Of a stretch of DNA of 14,995 nucleotides, positions 13,403-14,995 are shown piece after piece. A program made the position numbers and the translations under genes. Position 1 is the stretch's first letter; every line of letters starts with the position of its first letter. The stretch lies in assembly GCA_004283105.1 (NCBI GenBank), contig SHLN01000037.1:1-14995 (forward strand). Direction: 5' to 3'. The notes under the pieces are model-generated. The model had not been told where the DNA came from and did no database searches. It worked only from the letters and a program-made list of their open reading frames with translations. The DNA is from Acidimicrobiia bacterium. GTDB taxonomy: Bacteria; Actinomycetota; Acidimicrobiia; Spongiisociales; SHLN01.

Positions 13403-14995
13403 GGGCGGCTCACACCGCCTCGAGTACCCAGCGGTGCGGTCGGTTGGCGATCGCATTCGCGCTGGCAATCTCGATGGTGACGATTCCGACTGATCCGGCG
13501 TTGGCCGCCACCGACACCTATGGCGACGACTTCGAGTTCAGCTTCTCCCGCTCGACGGGGACGGCGTCCTGGGCGACCGATTGGCTGGAGTGGGGTGAGG
13601 GCGACGGGGCCGCGTCTGGCGCCATCATCGCGGATACTGAGGTTCACTGTCCCGGCGGAGGCGCCGACCCGTGCCTCGTCATCGGCAAGGGTGGACCGGC
13701 CGAGGTCGCGATCGAGCGAGAGGTCGACCTCAGTCTTGCCTCAGCTGCCACCCTCGAGTTCTCGATCGACCGGCACGTCCACACTGAGATCACGAGCCAC
13801 GGCACGGTCGAGCTGGCCGTGTCTGGCAACGGCGGCACCGATTGGACCCCGCTCGAGACATGGGACCTGTCTGTCGACCCCGGGGTGGTCGAGGATCTCT
13901 CTTACCCGCTCGCCGGACACCTGAGCGCCGACACCCGCATCAGATTCCGGCAATACGGTGGGGCTTCCGACAGTCACATCAACATCGACGACCTGGTCAT
14001 CACCGCCGAGAACGACCTTTCCGGGTATGCAGGCGGCATCGTCATCAACGAGGTGTTGTTCGATCATTCCCCCGCCGGCGACGAGGAATTCGTCGAGTTG
14101 TTCAATGCAACACCTGCGACCGTGTCGCTTGCCGGATGGCGCTTCGACAACCGTGCCAGCTCCGCTTTCTACACCTTTCCCCCGGGAGCATCTCTTGGGC
14201 CGGATGAATATGCGGTTGTGTGGCTTGGGACCCATGACCCCGGCGGACTCAGGGACGCACCAGAGGCGGCGTTCCAGGACGGAGTAGGCGAGGTCTCCAA
14301 CTACTTCTGGGACAACGGTGACGCAATCTGGCTGCACGACGCCGGCGGCTTGCGGGTGGACTTCGTCGCCTGGGGTACCGGGTCTCCTTCGCCCCCACCT
14401 GAATGGGATGACTCCTTTCAGACCGCTTATGACGGCGCAGTCACCGCTCGCGGCCAATCGATCAGCCTCACCCCCAACGGCGTGGACGGCAACGACAGCG
14501 CCTGCTGGGAACCCACGACGAGCGGTGACGCCGCCGGCCGGTGTGCCGGCTACCTTTCGACGGCGGATGGTCCCCCGACTGCGCAACTGTGGACGCCCGG
14601 GTACTCCAATCACGGTCCCCCGCCCAACTCGCCGCCCGCATTCGGCCAGGACTTGCCGGATCGCGCAGACTCTGAGGGAGTTCTTCTGTCAATCTCTGCA
14701 GAGGCGACCGACCCTGACCCCGCCGACACACTCACCTATTCAGCAGTCGGGCTCCCCGAGGGCATCTCGATCAACCCGGGAACTGGGCTCATTGCCGGTG
14801 CGCTCGGTCCGAACTCATCCGGTATCCACCCGGTGACCATCACGGTGACCGACGACGGATTCCCCAATGAGCAGGACATCGACATCTTCACCTGGACCGT
14901 ATCGGCCGGTGAGGGCGCCTACCTGGTCGCTAACAATGGCGGCGGCAACGGCGGCGACGACCTCCTCACCGCCGTCGACCTCACCGACCCCGACC
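13399..14995 (+). CDS. Large secreted multi-domain protein with lamin-tail domain, 3' end beyond window
   Basis: 532 codons are visible and the frame is open at the right edge. A signal peptide spans 1-36 (hydrophobic RLAIAFALAISMVTI, then PALA with likely cleavage before ATDT). Residues about 42-203 look like a beta jelly-roll region, ending in RFRQYGG...SHINIDDLVIT, typical of MAM/laminin-G-like modules. Residues about 212-325 form a lamin-tail domain (GGIVINEVLFDHSP, DEEFVELFNAT, LAGWRFDN, FPPGASLGPDEYAVVW). Residues about 408-502 resemble a putative Ig/cadherin-like module (DPDPADTLTYSAVGLPEGIS, GIHPVTITVTDDG). It then turns Gly/Asn-rich (NNGGGNGGDD). This is a cell-surface or exported protein with no catalytic domain in the visible part. 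ATG 13399 overlaps the kinase stop and has GAGG upstream. The partner role with the kinase is inference. Confidence 0.85.
   Translation, partial: MRAAHTASSTQRCGRLAIAFALAISMVTIPTDPALAATDTYGDDFEFSFSRSTGTASWATDWLEWGEGDGAASGAIIADTEVHCPGGGADPCLVIGKGGPAEVAIEREVDLSLASAATLEFSIDRHVHTEITSHGTVELAVSGNGGTDWTPLETWDLSVDPGVVEDLSYPLAGHLSADTRIRFRQYGGASDSHINIDDLVITAENDLSGYAGGIVINEVLFDHSPAGDEEFVELFNATPATVSLAGWRFDNRASSAFYTFPPGASLGPDEYAVVWLGTHDPGGLRDAPEAAFQDGVGEVSNYFWDNGDAIWLHDAGGLRVDFVAWGTGSPSPPPEWDDSFQTAYDGAVTARGQSISLTPNGVDGNDSACWEPTTSGDAAGRCAGYLSTADGPPTAQLWTPGYSNHGPPPNSPPAFGQDLPDRADSEGVLLSISAEATDPDPADTLTYSAVGLPEGISINPGTGLIAGALGPNSSGIHPVTITVTDDGFPNEQDIDIFTWTVSAGEGAYLVANNGGGNGGDDLLTAVDLTDPD

Noticed and set aside
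13520..14836. Plus- and minus-strand frames of 109-290 codons in the right part
   Set aside because: They are in other frames of the secreted lamin-tail protein, whose frame has a signal peptide and recognisable domains and stays open to the edge.

Overview
The window looks like GC-rich chromosomal DNA from an actinomycete-type bacterium, possibly an Acidimicrobiia-like lineage. The basis is the strong G/C third-position bias, frequent GTG starts, several promoter boxes at leaderless distance, and the mix of ECF sigma/membrane pairs with lamin-tail secreted proteins. The lineage is inference, because no rRNA or tRNA gene is present to anchor it. No mobile element, CRISPR array, tRNA or rRNA was seen.

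Left part, minus strand (1-4549): the signal recognition particle GTPase gene ffh runs off the left edge. Upstream of it lie two copies of the same two-gene cassette, each an ECF-type sigma factor overlapping a single-pass membrane protein with an outside NTF2/SnoaL-like domain. Copy B (4549-3084) is transcribed toward copy A (2823-1380), and copy A toward ffh. The membrane partners share an EF-hand-like DWDGDG loop and a conserved cysteine pair. Both sigma genes carry the same 14-nt motif (12/14 identical) in their upstream DNA, each time enclosed by an unrelated inverted repeat. Three perfect hairpins separate the cassettes, and another lies between cassette A and ffh.

Middle part, plus strand (4776-8833): nucleoside and base salvage. 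upp (uracil to UMP) stands alone. It is followed by a tightly overlapping deoB-deoA-punA operon, in which phosphorolysis of pyrimidine and purine nucleosides yields (deoxy)ribose-1-phosphate and DeoB isomerises it to the 5-phosphate. Free uracil released by DeoA can be recaptured by Upp. punA converges on a minus-strand glycerate 2-kinase gene, and their stop codons share a CTAG.

Right part, plus strand (10151-14995): etfB-etfA encode the electron transfer flavoprotein that carries electrons from acyl-CoA dehydrogenases. They are followed by a membrane histidine kinase with no response regulator in view. The kinase overlaps by ATGA the start of a large secreted multi-domain protein (jelly-roll-like region, lamin-tail domain, Ig-like repeat) that runs off the right edge.

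The least ordinary content is the duplicated sigma/membrane cassette with its shared cis-architecture and possible extracellular calcium loop. The kinase/secreted-protein pairing comes next. All other genes are recognisable housekeeping or catabolic genes.
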